NCBI GenBank assembly: GCA_028583415.1
Contig: CM053276.1
Location: forward strand, 113,865,502-113,929,501
DNA: 64,000 nt
Reading direction: 5' to 3'
Source of the DNA: Protea cynaroides
Taxonomy: Eukaryota > Streptophyta > Magnoliopsida > Proteales > Proteaceae
Shown piece by piece: positions 32,651 to 42,612 of this stretch. The position numbers were made by a program, and so were the translations under genes. Positions within the stretch are counted from its first letter, which is position 1. Each line of letters begins with the position of its first letter. The notes beneath the pieces were generated by a model. That model did not search any database, was not told where the DNA came from, and saw only the letters and a list, made by a program, of their open reading frames with translations.

Positions 32651-34077
32651 CATATCCATTTCTATTTTATTAGAGATATTGTTGAGCTTTGGAAGTTAAA
32701 TGGTACTATGATAGTTTGCAACAATAAGTCAACATGGCCCTTTTTTTCCTTTCATTATATGGTTTTGGTTAGAGGAGGAGGTACATGATATATCGCCAAA
32801 ACAGAAACAACTTTGATATCAGTTTTCAGGTATGCTTGGGACTGAGTCAGAATGGGTTTTTTTTTCGTAAATGGATACATACTTCCGGGGTGTTTCAGTC
32901 ATTTTATTTGTGTGTGTAACTACGTCTACTTTGTATCTCTGCTCATTTAACTATAGAGACGGTGAGTAAGTTACACTACTGGAGAGGAGACTCGAATTTG
33001 AAGTCTTGTCCCGGCCCTTGATTCAACAAGCAAAGGGTCAACTATCCGACCAAGCGGGACTTGCTCCCAAAAGCTACCTTATTTTTTTCCCCATTGGATC
33101 CATACATCAATTTGGGTTGGATCATTAATTTTGAATATGATTAATACCTGATACCTAGATTTAGAACCATACTATCAATCAATGGTCTAAACCCAATATC
33201 ATCTCTTTGCAACCTTGTCTCTCACACCTTAGGGAGTGATGTGGTAATGTATGGTTTCGATCAAACATAAAGTGGAATATAATAAAATTTTATTCAATTC
33301 ATTAAGACGAAAGCTTAGAGAGAACAATATTAATAGAAAACGAATCACATACCGTACATCACAATAGGGCAATCATTCCTCGTACGGCTTGTGCCAGCCA
33401 TCTCTGTAATTTTCTATAACAAAGCTCTTCAATGGGGTTCAGAATCCCCACATGAAATATCTAATGGTTGTCATCTATTATGTACAGTTAGTTATCGATG
33501 TATCCATTGTGTGTGTATATTAATGCATTGGTAACTGTGCACAATGGATGACAACTTCCTCATGTCAACATAAGGACATGAGGGGATTATTTTTCCTTCA
33601 ATGGTGTTATATGATTTCTCTCTCTTCTTTCTTTTTTAGTGTTCTAATAATAGAGACTAAATTTGAAAGAACATGAACAATTTATTTATAACATTGTGGA
33701 CTTTCTCCCATCAGGGAGTATCAATACAAATGGGACTCTAATTGGACAATCAATAGGACATGTGGGTCACATAATAGGATAGGAATAAAATTCCTATATT
33801 TAAATCTAATCTCGTTTTGAATAAGACATCACGCATCACTGTCTGTAAAATCGGCACAAAACCTAAATCCTTTCTCGATCTAAATACCAATAATATCTTC
33901 TTGTATTTGACGTTCCTATGATGGCCCAATGACTGGGCAAAATGAAATAGCCTAATTGATATCAATGACCATTGACACGAGTCGGTGCAATGAAGAAAAA
34001 GAAAGACTCAGGAATATTCTTATTGACACTGAGTACAGGAGTCCATGACCTCTCCCCTCCCCCTTAAATTCGAAAAA
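32651..34077. other. Intergenic with a hairpin, no gene
   Basis: AT-rich. Contains the inverted repeat described at 33450-33572. The stretch 33240-34030 resembles a decayed LTR by composition, but no termini or TSD were found. Confidence 0.5.
33450..33572. repeat. Hairpin-forming inverted repeat
   Basis: Arms of about 53 bp, centred near 33510. The left arm contains 'GGTTGTCATCTATTATGTAC'; the right arm contains 'GTGCACAATGGATGACAAC', its near reverse complement. The loop is about 15 bases. It could be a small MITE or a hairpin RNA source; nothing else supports a microRNA. Confidence 0.55.
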
Positions 34078-35397
34078 TACGCTCCATACAATGGAGTCCC
34101 TTAGCTGGTCCAAGACCCTAAAAATTTTTCCCCAGAGAGAAAAGGGGATGTAATGGATATGGAATCCTGGACCGTATTGGCCCCAAAATTAATTCACATA
34201 CCAGCTAGCTTAGCCCAACCAATCTCTAAATTAGCCGTCAGAGGGATATCTTATTTAATGGGATTTTCTTATGGATTCCACCCTATTTGTAAAGTAAATT
34301 TTTGCCATTTCACACGTTTTTTTTTCCTCTTTCGCAGACAAAGACAATTCCTGACAAAAAGTTACTTCTTTTATACTTTAACTCTTGTTTCAACATGTAC
34401 ATATAGATAGTTGATATTAGCGTTTGGTGTCCATTGGATTGTGTAAAATCTTCCTCACACTTTTCGTTTCAAATACAAAAATGTCTCCTCTGTATTTTGA
34501 GGTTTCTGTGATGGCCCAAAGACATCTCATAAAAATGAATCGGGCTCAATATGCCACTAACCCAAGCCGGTGTCATGTAGAAACCATATATGAACAGTTT
34601 TTGGAAGATGCATCGGGCAAGTAAAGAATAGTTGATCTTAATCATCCTGAATAGATATGCATGGATCAATTTTAAAGCTCCAATTAACCTTTCCTAATTG
34701 CACCAACACCCACTCCAACCTTGGAAACCTAGAACATGTCTTCTCCATCCAATTGATGAAATGAACACATCATCTCTCTATGTGCTGTCGAGCCATAATA
34801 GCTGTCTTGTGAGATTTGAAAAAATAAACCTTACATATTATTATTTTTATTATTTTATAGATATATAAATATATTTAAAATACTTTAATTGGATATTATT
34901 GAATCAAATTCAAATAATTGAATTAAAAATAGCATATATATATGGTAATTGGATATGAATTTGAATGCTGGTGTATCCACTATAAGTTTGCTCTGTTTAC
35001 ATCCCCAATTATCAAATGGATGCTGATAATTAGATATGAATTTGCTTAATGCATGAGCAGTTTAAAAAAACATGGATGCTTACACATGAGACATAAAAAT
35101 AAAAAAATGAACCTTATCACATGTGTAAATTGATTCATTTGTTGTGATATTCATTTATACATTTTACATGATAGAACATAATAAAACATCCATACAACAT
35201 CTCTTATTGATAGGTGAAGATGTTTTTCATATTATTATTTCTCCCCTCTTAAATGCGGCGAATGCATTGTTTCAGTCATGATTTTCGGTCTATCCTTTTT
35301 TTTTTTTTTTTTTTTTTAAATATTTGAAATATTGGAGCAAATTTGATAGGATAAAATTGAGATACTACTAGAGGAAATTTAATTGCAGATAATGTTT
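34078..35397. repeat. Dispersed direct duplication, copy A
   Basis: Collinear with 39369-41048. It starts at 'GCTCCATACAATGGA' and ends around 'AGGAAATTTAATTG' followed by a GATAATGTTT/GGTAATGTTT pair. It lacks the MITE, the GA run and the 90-bp tandem unit found in the other copy. The small open frames inside (34153-34410, 34424-34624) have no recognised homology. Confidence 0.85.
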
Positions 35398-35536
35398 TTC
35401 CCTGTTTGGGAGACCAGTATCTCTTTTGGGATGATTGTCCTTCTTTTTTGCATTACTTCCAACATCTCAGCTTTTGAATTCGTATTGTCATTAATTAAAT
35501 ATCTCAATAATTTTAAAAGCGAAAGGAAGAAAAGAG

Positions 35537-36095
35537 TGTCAAGTTTCCAATTCAAAAGTTCGAACTAGTAAATGGAGGGACTCTCCATATGTAAGACTAC
35601 AGGATTTCAATCTCATTAGCAATGTGGGACTATTCCCAATACTCTCCCTCACATATAAACCCCACCGTTAGGTGGTGTATATGTGGTAGTATATGTGGCA
35701 TTGCATGACACTTTTCAGGTGACTGGTCCCTCTTTTGGGTGATCGTCCCTCTTTGGGTGACTAATCCCTCTTTGAGTGATATATAGTCTTTCTTTTTGGG
35801 TGATCGTCCTTTTTTTAGTGACTAATCCCTTTTTGGGTGACATATAGTCCCTCTTTTAAATGATCGTCCCTCTTTGGGTGATCATAATCTCTATTCTGTG
35901 CAATTGGCATCCCTCTTTCGGTGACTTGGCCTCTTTTTTTTTTTTTCTTTTTTTTAAGGGTTATTATGAGAGGGAACTTGGAGTTCTGATACCATGTCAA
36001 GTTTTCAACTCAAAAGTTGGATTAATAAGTGTAGGGACTCTCCATATATAAGACCACATGATTTCAATCTCATTAGCAATGTGAGACTATTCTCA
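35537..36095 (-). mobile_element. TRIM-like miniature LTR element, minus orientation
   Basis: Two ~101-bp direct repeats (35537-35638 and 35995-36095) begin TGTCAAG and end CA. Abutting the right repeat, 'GTTCTGATACCA' (35983-35994) is on the minus strand 'TGGTATCAGAAC', a primer-binding site for initiator Met-tRNA. Next to the left repeat, the minus strand reads 'ATATGTGAGGGAGAG', a polypurine tract. The interior (~356 bp) has no genes, only repeats of 'GTGATCGTCCCTCTTTGG'. No clean TSD was found. Confidence 0.75.
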
Positions 36096-36629
36096 ATAAA
36101 AAGATCATTAGGAAAGAGTACATCATCAACCTCCACAAGTGGTTGGTTGGCTGGTAAGCCTTCTTATTGATTCAACCATTAATGTCTTCTAAGCGGGGAT
36201 GGTATTATATCTTGTAATTATGATCGTACGATGTCCGAATTATGTATCGATTGTTTACTTGATTCTTCTTTCATAGTTAAGATTAATTATCTTGTTCTTC
36301 TTTCGTACTTGCAGATTGGTTATCTTCGTTTGTGTTGTTTCTTAACCTCAATGAAATCGCTTAGATACCCGATTTAGACCATGTTGTCTGTTTTCCTACC
36401 GGTACGGGATGAGTACAATTAGGCACGGTACGGGATGAGTACAATTAGGCGTGTCAGTCCAATGTGTTTGGTCCTACAATTTCACCGTAGGATACACTCG
36501 GGGTAAAGAACTAGGGCTTGGTTGGCAATTGGCATTGATCAAGGCAAGCTTGTTGGCTTGCATTTTAAACTATGGATTAAGAATGATTCTATTACTTAAG
36601 GTCTTTATTGCTCTTCTGCCTTCCATTGT
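36096..36629. other. Intergenic, short 25-bp duplication
   Basis: 'GGTACGGGATGAGTACAATT' occurs twice in tandem at about 36401-36450. Otherwise nothing recognised. Confidence 0.5.
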
Positions 36630-36949
36630 GAAGCCCTTGCTTTTCGCTTGGCTCTTCAATCAGTTTTGGAAGATGACTTTCATAACATATATACTTCTTG
36701 AATCAGACTGTCAGGATCGAGTTAATCCATTGTATCAAAATCAATCCTCCTACTGTGAGGCTATTTGCCAACGGCAGCCAGCCTATTAAGGAGGACATCA
36801 TTTTCTTGAGCTTAAAGTTCGATAATGTTTCTTTTTCCTTTATCCCAAGGGAAGCCAATTGTATGGCGCATTCCTTGGCCCGAGTCTTTTTCGGTGAAGA
36901 CTATTTGGCCAAATTCCATTCTTTGGTTGATGAACCTCTATTTGATTGA
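36630..36949 (+). pseudogene. Non-LTR retrotransposon RNase H-like domain relic
   Basis: Reading two frames in turn gives 'EALAFRLALQSVLED', then, after a shift near 36690, a stretch ending 'FSFIPREANCMAHSLARV'. These are hallmarks of the plant RNase H-like domain that ends LINE-type polyproteins and related proteins. The frame change and the absence of a reverse transcriptase upstream make it a dead fragment. The signature near the shift ('ESDCQ' in one frame) is broken. Confidence 0.7.
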
Positions 36950-37313
36950 TGCCTCGATTGTATCCCGTGTTTTTCTTGAAAAAAAAAAAGCCTTTGTTTT
37001 GTCTTAGTTCATCTAACTTTATAGTAATGCAAATTGCAAATTACAAATTGGCTATGGAGGCAGGAAATGTGGTTATAAAGTGGCTCAAATTTTGTCTTGG
37101 ATGCTGGTTATCTCATGTGGTATATGTGAATTTTGACGCATCATTGTTTTGGTTTTAGTTGACTGAATTGCGATGGTACCAATGGTACAAAGCTTATTGT
37201 GTGTATACATTAATGGAACTGGTTTACTTCTGCTAATTATGTGAGTGGTGATTCACATCTGATTTATGATAATGGAAATAATATGACAACCTTTATTAAT
37301 CCTTGTGAATTAC

Positions 37314-37595
37314 AGCATTTTCAAGAAAAATGGCCCCAAGGCTGTAAATGAGATCAGGATGTTTGCACATAAAGCCACGGGAACTAAGGATGTGAGGGTG
37401 GATGTGAAGCTGAACAAGCTCATACAAAGTAAGGGGATCCAAAGTGTCCCAAGGAGGGTTAGGTTTCGCATTGCCAGGAAGAGGAATGATGATGAAGATG
37501 CAAAAGAAGAGCTCTACTCACTTGTTACTGTTGCAGAAATTCCACCAGAAGGGCTGAAGGGATTGGGCACAAAGATCATCGAAGAAGGAGAATGA
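37314..37595 (+). pseudogene. Ribosomal protein eL31 (RPL31) C-terminal fragment
   Basis: An open frame of 93 codons to TGA at 37593-37595 covers the last three quarters of 60S ribosomal protein L31: 'GTKDVRVDVKLNK', 'RIARKRNDDEDAKEELYS' and 'GLKGLGTKI'. The N-terminal part that should precede it is not upstream. The homology begins right after an acceptor-like 'GAATTACAG' (37307-37315), so it may be a last exon whose first exons were lost or lie elsewhere. Changes from the usual sequence (for example 'IQSKGIQSVPRR') suggest relaxed constraint. A functional downstream exon cannot be fully excluded. Confidence 0.75.
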
Positions 37596-38472
37596 AGCAG
37601 TTTTGACTTTTGAGGTAGGATATAGCTTCTGAACCAGACAGGTCTGAGCTTTTTTTTTTTCTTTTTTTTTTTTTATTTCAAGAGTGAATTCAAACATTGG
37701 CCAGTTCAAATCAACAGTATTGATGTCTTTGTTTATAGTGACTACTTTCATGGTTTAGATTATGATTTAATTTCTTTTCCTTTCCCTTATATTTTCCATT
37801 CTGCATATTAGCTCCAGAATAAGAAGTTAGGGAAGAATAAATGAAAAGAAGGAACAAAAAAAAAAAAAAAAAAAATACCATGCACATACTCTGAGTATAA
37901 AGATTGGTTATATCAGAAGTCCCATGGACCAGGTGTACACTTCGGAGTAATCAATTATGTCCTGAGCCAGATCAGTAAATTGTTCACTTGGAGAGGATGG
38001 GGAGTAAAAAAGTACCTGCAAATGCTAGCAGCACATAATAAGTGACATGCTTTGCTTATTGAACATGTATTCCTTTCCTGGTGCAATGACTTTTTTTTTC
38101 TTATGTGGGTAATCACAATTCTATTGATTGAATCATGTAGAACACATGGAATCAGAATTACAAAACTCATGAATCCAAAGTCTAGGTCTGCCTTGGTAAC
38201 GACTTTGGTGGCCACCTCTCTTGGTGAAGGTGGGATTTGATCCCAAGACCCTCTTACCAGCTACACTGCAGGCACCTTCACAAGAGGAATATCAATGGAA
38301 TGAGGGTCCATGCACAAGTTCATCTGAGGGGGTATTAGAATACATGGATTGAAGACATGATGGGTCTGATTTCTTATGTGATAGTTCTCTCCAATGCTAT
38401 GATTCAGAGTCATCCATCCTCAAAAAGGCCCTAAACCACATTTCCTTGTCTATGAATTAAAGTTCCTTCAAT
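37596..38472. other. Downstream of RPL31 fragment, nothing else recognised
   Basis: T-run near 37649-37672 and A-run near 37857-37875, otherwise AT-rich without supported features. Confidence 0.5.
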
Positions 38473-38666
38473 GGATACACATCGCCTCTTCCCAATGATT
38501 CGGGAGGAGGAAGACGCCCCTGTTGGATGGCCGACACGTGGGGTTCGGTGTCGGCTAGGTGTCGGCCCCGATGGAGGGCTCGGATTCGCTCGAGCACCAG
38601 GTGTCGGCCATCCATCCAGGCCGCCACCTCTCCTCCCGAATCTCTGGGAGGAGAGGATTTGAATCC
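38473..38666. mobile_element. 194-bp GC-rich MULE-type foldback MITE
   Basis: Starts 'GGATACACATCGCCTC'; the reverse complement of the right end is 'GGATTCAAATCCTCTCCTCC'. The element is palindromic over most of its length and much more GC-rich than its flanks. It is bordered by 9-bp direct repeats TCCTTCAAT (38464-38472) and TCCTTCGAT (38667-38675), the TSD length of Mutator-like elements. Related to the element at 40203-40447 ('GGGAGGAGAGGAT' right ends). Confidence 0.85.
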
Positions 38667-39368
38667 TCCTTCGATAGCCCTATCCCATGCGAGAGTCATT
38701 GTGATTTCATTTTCTAGTCCACTCCCCCGGAGAACCTCTTCCCTTTATTTTTAATGTCATTTTAGTCTAATTTATCTCTTCTTGCTTAGAGTTTGGAAAT
38801 GTCTAGAGTTTTGGTACACATGCAAGAACATTCACGAGATGCATATTGTGCTAATACAAAGGGGCATTTAATTGAATTAGACCTTAAATATTTGACATAT
38901 GGTTAATATAAATGGTATTCTCTCTATCCAACAGTCGAAATGGTCAACATTTATCCACGTGACAAAATAGATGTTTTATAACTTTTGGAAAAAATAACAA
39001 ACCCTTTTGACAATAATAATGCTCCAAGTAAATTTGATGCAAAATGGTATGAAAAAAAAATGAGGGAAATTTATGTGGATGACAACCTAAAGACGGAATC
39101 CATGGACGGGCATCCAGTTCTACCATGTTGTACATTACATGGGCATGAAATATTGTGGATAAGTAAACCCTAATGTCCTTTGCTCACAAATTACATTTCA
39201 TACAAATTTTGATTTGTATATATATAAATAGAGAGAGAGAGAGGAAGGAAGATTTCTCTAGTTCGAAGACCAGAGAAATCAAGAGAGCAAGGACAGGAAG
39301 GGGTAGGGATCGATAGAACATCATATATAGGGGAGGATTTGTGCGAGATTTGTGCACTTTTTGAGAGT
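38667..39368. other. Intergenic, nothing recognised
   Basis: AT-rich, short GA run near 39231-39243. No supported reading frame. Confidence 0.5.
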
Positions 39369-39422
39369 CGATGGCTCCATACAATGGACCCCTTAGCTAA
39401 TGTGAGACCCTAAAATCTTTTC

Positions 39423-39425
<3 letters not shown>

Positions 39426-39463
<38 letters not shown>
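39426..39463. repeat. (GA)n microsatellite
   Basis: GA run that is present as only a few bases in copy A of the duplication. Confidence 0.9.
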
Positions 39464-39464
<1 letters not shown>

Positions 39465-39466
<2 letters not shown>

Positions 39467-39640
39467 ATGTAATGAATGTGGATTCCCGGACTGTATTGGC
39501 TCCAAAATTAATTCACATACCCAGCTAGCTAATTCACCCAGCCAGGGGGGGGGAGGATGTAATGAATGTGGATTCCCGGACTGTATTGGCTCCAAAATTA
39601 ATTCACATACCCAGCTAGCTAATTCACCCAGCCAATCCCT
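39465..39640. repeat. 90-bp tandem duplication
   Basis: The phrase 'GGATGTAATGAATGTGGATT' and the following ~70 bases occur at 39465 and again at 39555, nearly identical, so this duplication is young. Copy A at 34146 has a single unit. Confidence 0.9.
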
Positions 39641-40202
39641 AAATTAAGCGTCAAAGGGATATCTTATTGGGATAGGTTTTTTTTTCTCTTTACAGAAAAA
39701 AAAAATATTTAGATTTTTTCTTAATAAAGATAAAATTTTGCCATTTCACATGTTTATTGCAAAACAAGGATAATTCTTGAAAAAAAGTTACAACTTTTTT
39801 CTTATACTAATTCTTGTTTCAATATATGCATATAGATAGTTGACACTAGCGTTTGACGTCCATCGGATCGCGTAGAACCTCCCTCACCTTTCCCCTCTTA
39901 CATACCAAAATGCCTCTTTCGTATTTTGAGGTTTTCGTGATGGCCCAACGACATCCCATAAAAAAGAATCGGTTTCAATAGGCCACTAACACAAGCCAGT
40001 CATGTAGAAACCATATATGAACAGTTTTTGGAAGGTGCATCAGGTAGATAAAGAATAGCTTATGCCTTAATCGTCTTGAATAGAGATATGCATGGATCAA
40101 TTTTAAAACTCCAATTAAGCTTTTCTAGTTGGACCAAAATCCACTCCAACCTTAGAAACCTAGACCATGTTTTTTCTGTCCAATTGATGGAATGAACACA
40201 TC

Positions 40203-40447
40203 CGGATTCACATCGTCTCCTCCCAGTGGTTCTGGGAGGACGCGGCAACCTTTCTCCGATGGCCGTCACGTGGTTCTCCGGTGAATCCGAAACCCACGTC
40301 CGAGCCGACACTCCCTGTCGGCTCGACTTGTCGACTGGGTGTCAGCTCGGACGTGGGTCTCAGATTCACCGAAAGTCACATGGCGGCCATCCAGGACAGG
40401 TTGCCATTGTCCTCCCAGAACCACTGGGAGGAGAGGATGTGGATTCC
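40203..40447. mobile_element. 245-bp GC-rich MULE-type foldback MITE with perfect TSD
   Basis: Left end 'CGGATTCACATCGTCTCC'; reverse complement of right end 'GGAATCCACATCCTCTCC'. It is flanked by perfect 9-bp repeats GAACACATC at 40194-40202 and 40448-40456. The paralogous site in copy A (near 34759) has a single 'GAACACATC' with no insertion. Inner arms carry 'CCCACGTCCGAGC' and its complement. Confidence 0.93.
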
Positions 40448-41462
40448 GAACACATCACCTCTCAGCATGACATAATAGCTGTCTTGTGAGACTTGAAAAA
40501 TAAACCTCACATATTAATATTTTTATTATTTTATAGATATATAAATATATTAAAATATTTTAATTGGATATCATTGAATCAAATTCAGATAAGTGAAATA
40601 TCAGTTGGATTTTAGACTGAATTAAAAATAGCATATGTGTTAATGGGATATGAATTTGAATGCTGGTGTATCCATTATAAATTTGCTCTGTTTGCGTCCC
40701 AATTTTACATGGATGCTGATCAGTTTAAAAAACATGCATGCTTATCACATGAGACATAAAAATTAAAAAATGAACCTTATCACTTTTGTAAATTGGTTCA
40801 TGTTTGTTATGATAGTAACTAATAGATTTTACATGATAGAGCATAATAAAACATCCATACAACATCTCTCATGGATGGGTGAAGATTTTTTTCCTAATAT
40901 TATTTTCTCCCCTCTTAATGTAGTGGATGCATTGTTTCAGTCATGATTTTCGGTTTATCCCTTTTTTTTTAAATAATTTGAGATATTGGAGCAAATTGAT
41001 TGGAGAGATACTACAAGTGGAAGGAAGGAAATTTAATTGAAGGTAATGTTTCACCCATTTCATGGCAATATCAAAGAGAATAGACTATTTATATGAGAAA
41101 GATAATGAAATATATTTTTGCTTCTCCTTGAATCTATTTAGATATTAAATATAAAAATAAAGAAATTACTCAAACTTCTCAATTACAATTTACATACCAT
41201 AATTTTAGGTAAAACTTCAAAATATTAGTATTTGAATTAGCTTACCATAAAAAAGTTATAAATGAGAATTTTCATAGTTAAGGCCATAGTTGATGTTGCA
41301 AGTTTGGCCAGACAACTCATACTCACCCTCAATCATGGCAAGGCTAAACCTGTCCTGAACCTTGACAAGACTAGGCTTGAACCCAAATTTTATAAAACCT
41401 TAACAGGGTTGGGCTGGCCTGGGCCTGGGTTGTTCAGCCTTGGGCTGAGCCTGTGTTAAACC

Positions 41463-42604
41463 CATAGTTATTTAATTCTCTGAATTATTCGCGAATTATT
41501 CTTTCGAACCGAATAATACAAATAATTCCCCCGAATTCGAATTATATTTAATGATTATTTAAAATTCTCACATTTTTTGTCTAGAAATAAATATCTAGAA
41601 TAATTCTTTCAAATCCTAATTATACCGAATAATTCTTATAATTAAAAAAACTATTAATTTCCTAATGGAGGACTTAATGCCTTAACTACTATTAATGCCT
41701 TAACTACTATTCTCAAACAAAGTTTTTCGAAAAAAAAAATAGCTTAAAAAAAAAAAAAAACTTGATGCCATAACTATTTGCATCTTTTCTAATCTAAGAC
41801 TAATTATAAATCTAAAAATCACGTCATAATATAAAACAGATCATTAATTTCATTTTTTTTCCAATGTGAGATTAAATACGAGTATAAAAATCAAATCATA
41901 ATATAAAGCAAATCATTAATTTCATTTTTTTTTCCAATTTGAAATTAAATACGAGTATAAAAATTAAATCATAATATAAAGCAAATCATTAATTTCATTC
42001 CACAACGTGACAATAAATATGAGTATAAAAATCATACCATAATACAAAACAAGTCATTACTTTCGTGTGCTTTTCCAATTGAAATTAAATATGAGTCTAA
42101 AAATAAATATTATAATAATCATGAGGAAGTAATTAACAAACATGAAAAAAAAATAGGGATTTCATGAGGAAGATTGAATAATTTATGAAAATGTTTAATT
42201 TTATGAATATCAGCTCCACTAGATAGGTATTGCAATCATAATAAAATCTAATGATCCACATTATATGTTGTAATGAAATCTAACAAATCCACCGTTATAC
42301 CCATACCCATATATTATATATTTTATTATTATTTATAAATTAAATATTATTCTAATATCACTTATATATTATGCAGATGTAATAATTGATAGATAGGAGC
42401 ATTAAATATTAAAAATTAACATATGAATTTTTTGTCCAAATTTTTTTTAGTAAGGGAATAATTTTCGAACTGAACTGAATTTGAATTTTATTTTAAGTCC
42501 TCTTTTTTTACTACATCTTTGATCGAATTCTTAAATTATCGAAACGACTCATTCTAAATTATTCTCCTTCCGAATAATTCCCGAGTTCGAATTAAATAAC
42601 TATG
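41463..42604. mobile_element. hAT-like non-autonomous element with TSD GTTAAACC
   Basis: Terminal inverted repeats 'CATAGTTATTTAATTC' (left) and its complement at the right end ('GAATTAAATAACTATG'). Perfect 8-bp direct repeats GTTAAACC lie at 41455-41462 and 42605-42612. An 8-bp TSD is typical of hAT elements. The interior is very AT-rich, non-coding, and holds a tandem array. Confidence 0.88.
41825..42110. repeat. ~70-bp tandem repeat inside the hAT-like element
   Basis: Four units starting 'CATAATATAAA' or 'CATAATACAAA' at 41825, 41897, 41970 and 42038. Each has 'CATTAATTTCATT' or a similar phrase and ends in 'GAGTATAAAAAT'. Confidence 0.85.
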
Positions 42605-42612
42605 GTTAAACC

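Larger units (their letters stand above)
39369..41048. repeat. Dispersed direct duplication, copy B
   Basis: Second copy of 34078-35397, same orientation, about 5.3 kb away. It is longer because of a GA microsatellite, a 90-bp tandem duplication and a MULE-type MITE. Long shared blocks include 'GAAACCATATATGAACAG' and 'CATCCATACAACATCTC'. Confidence 0.85.
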
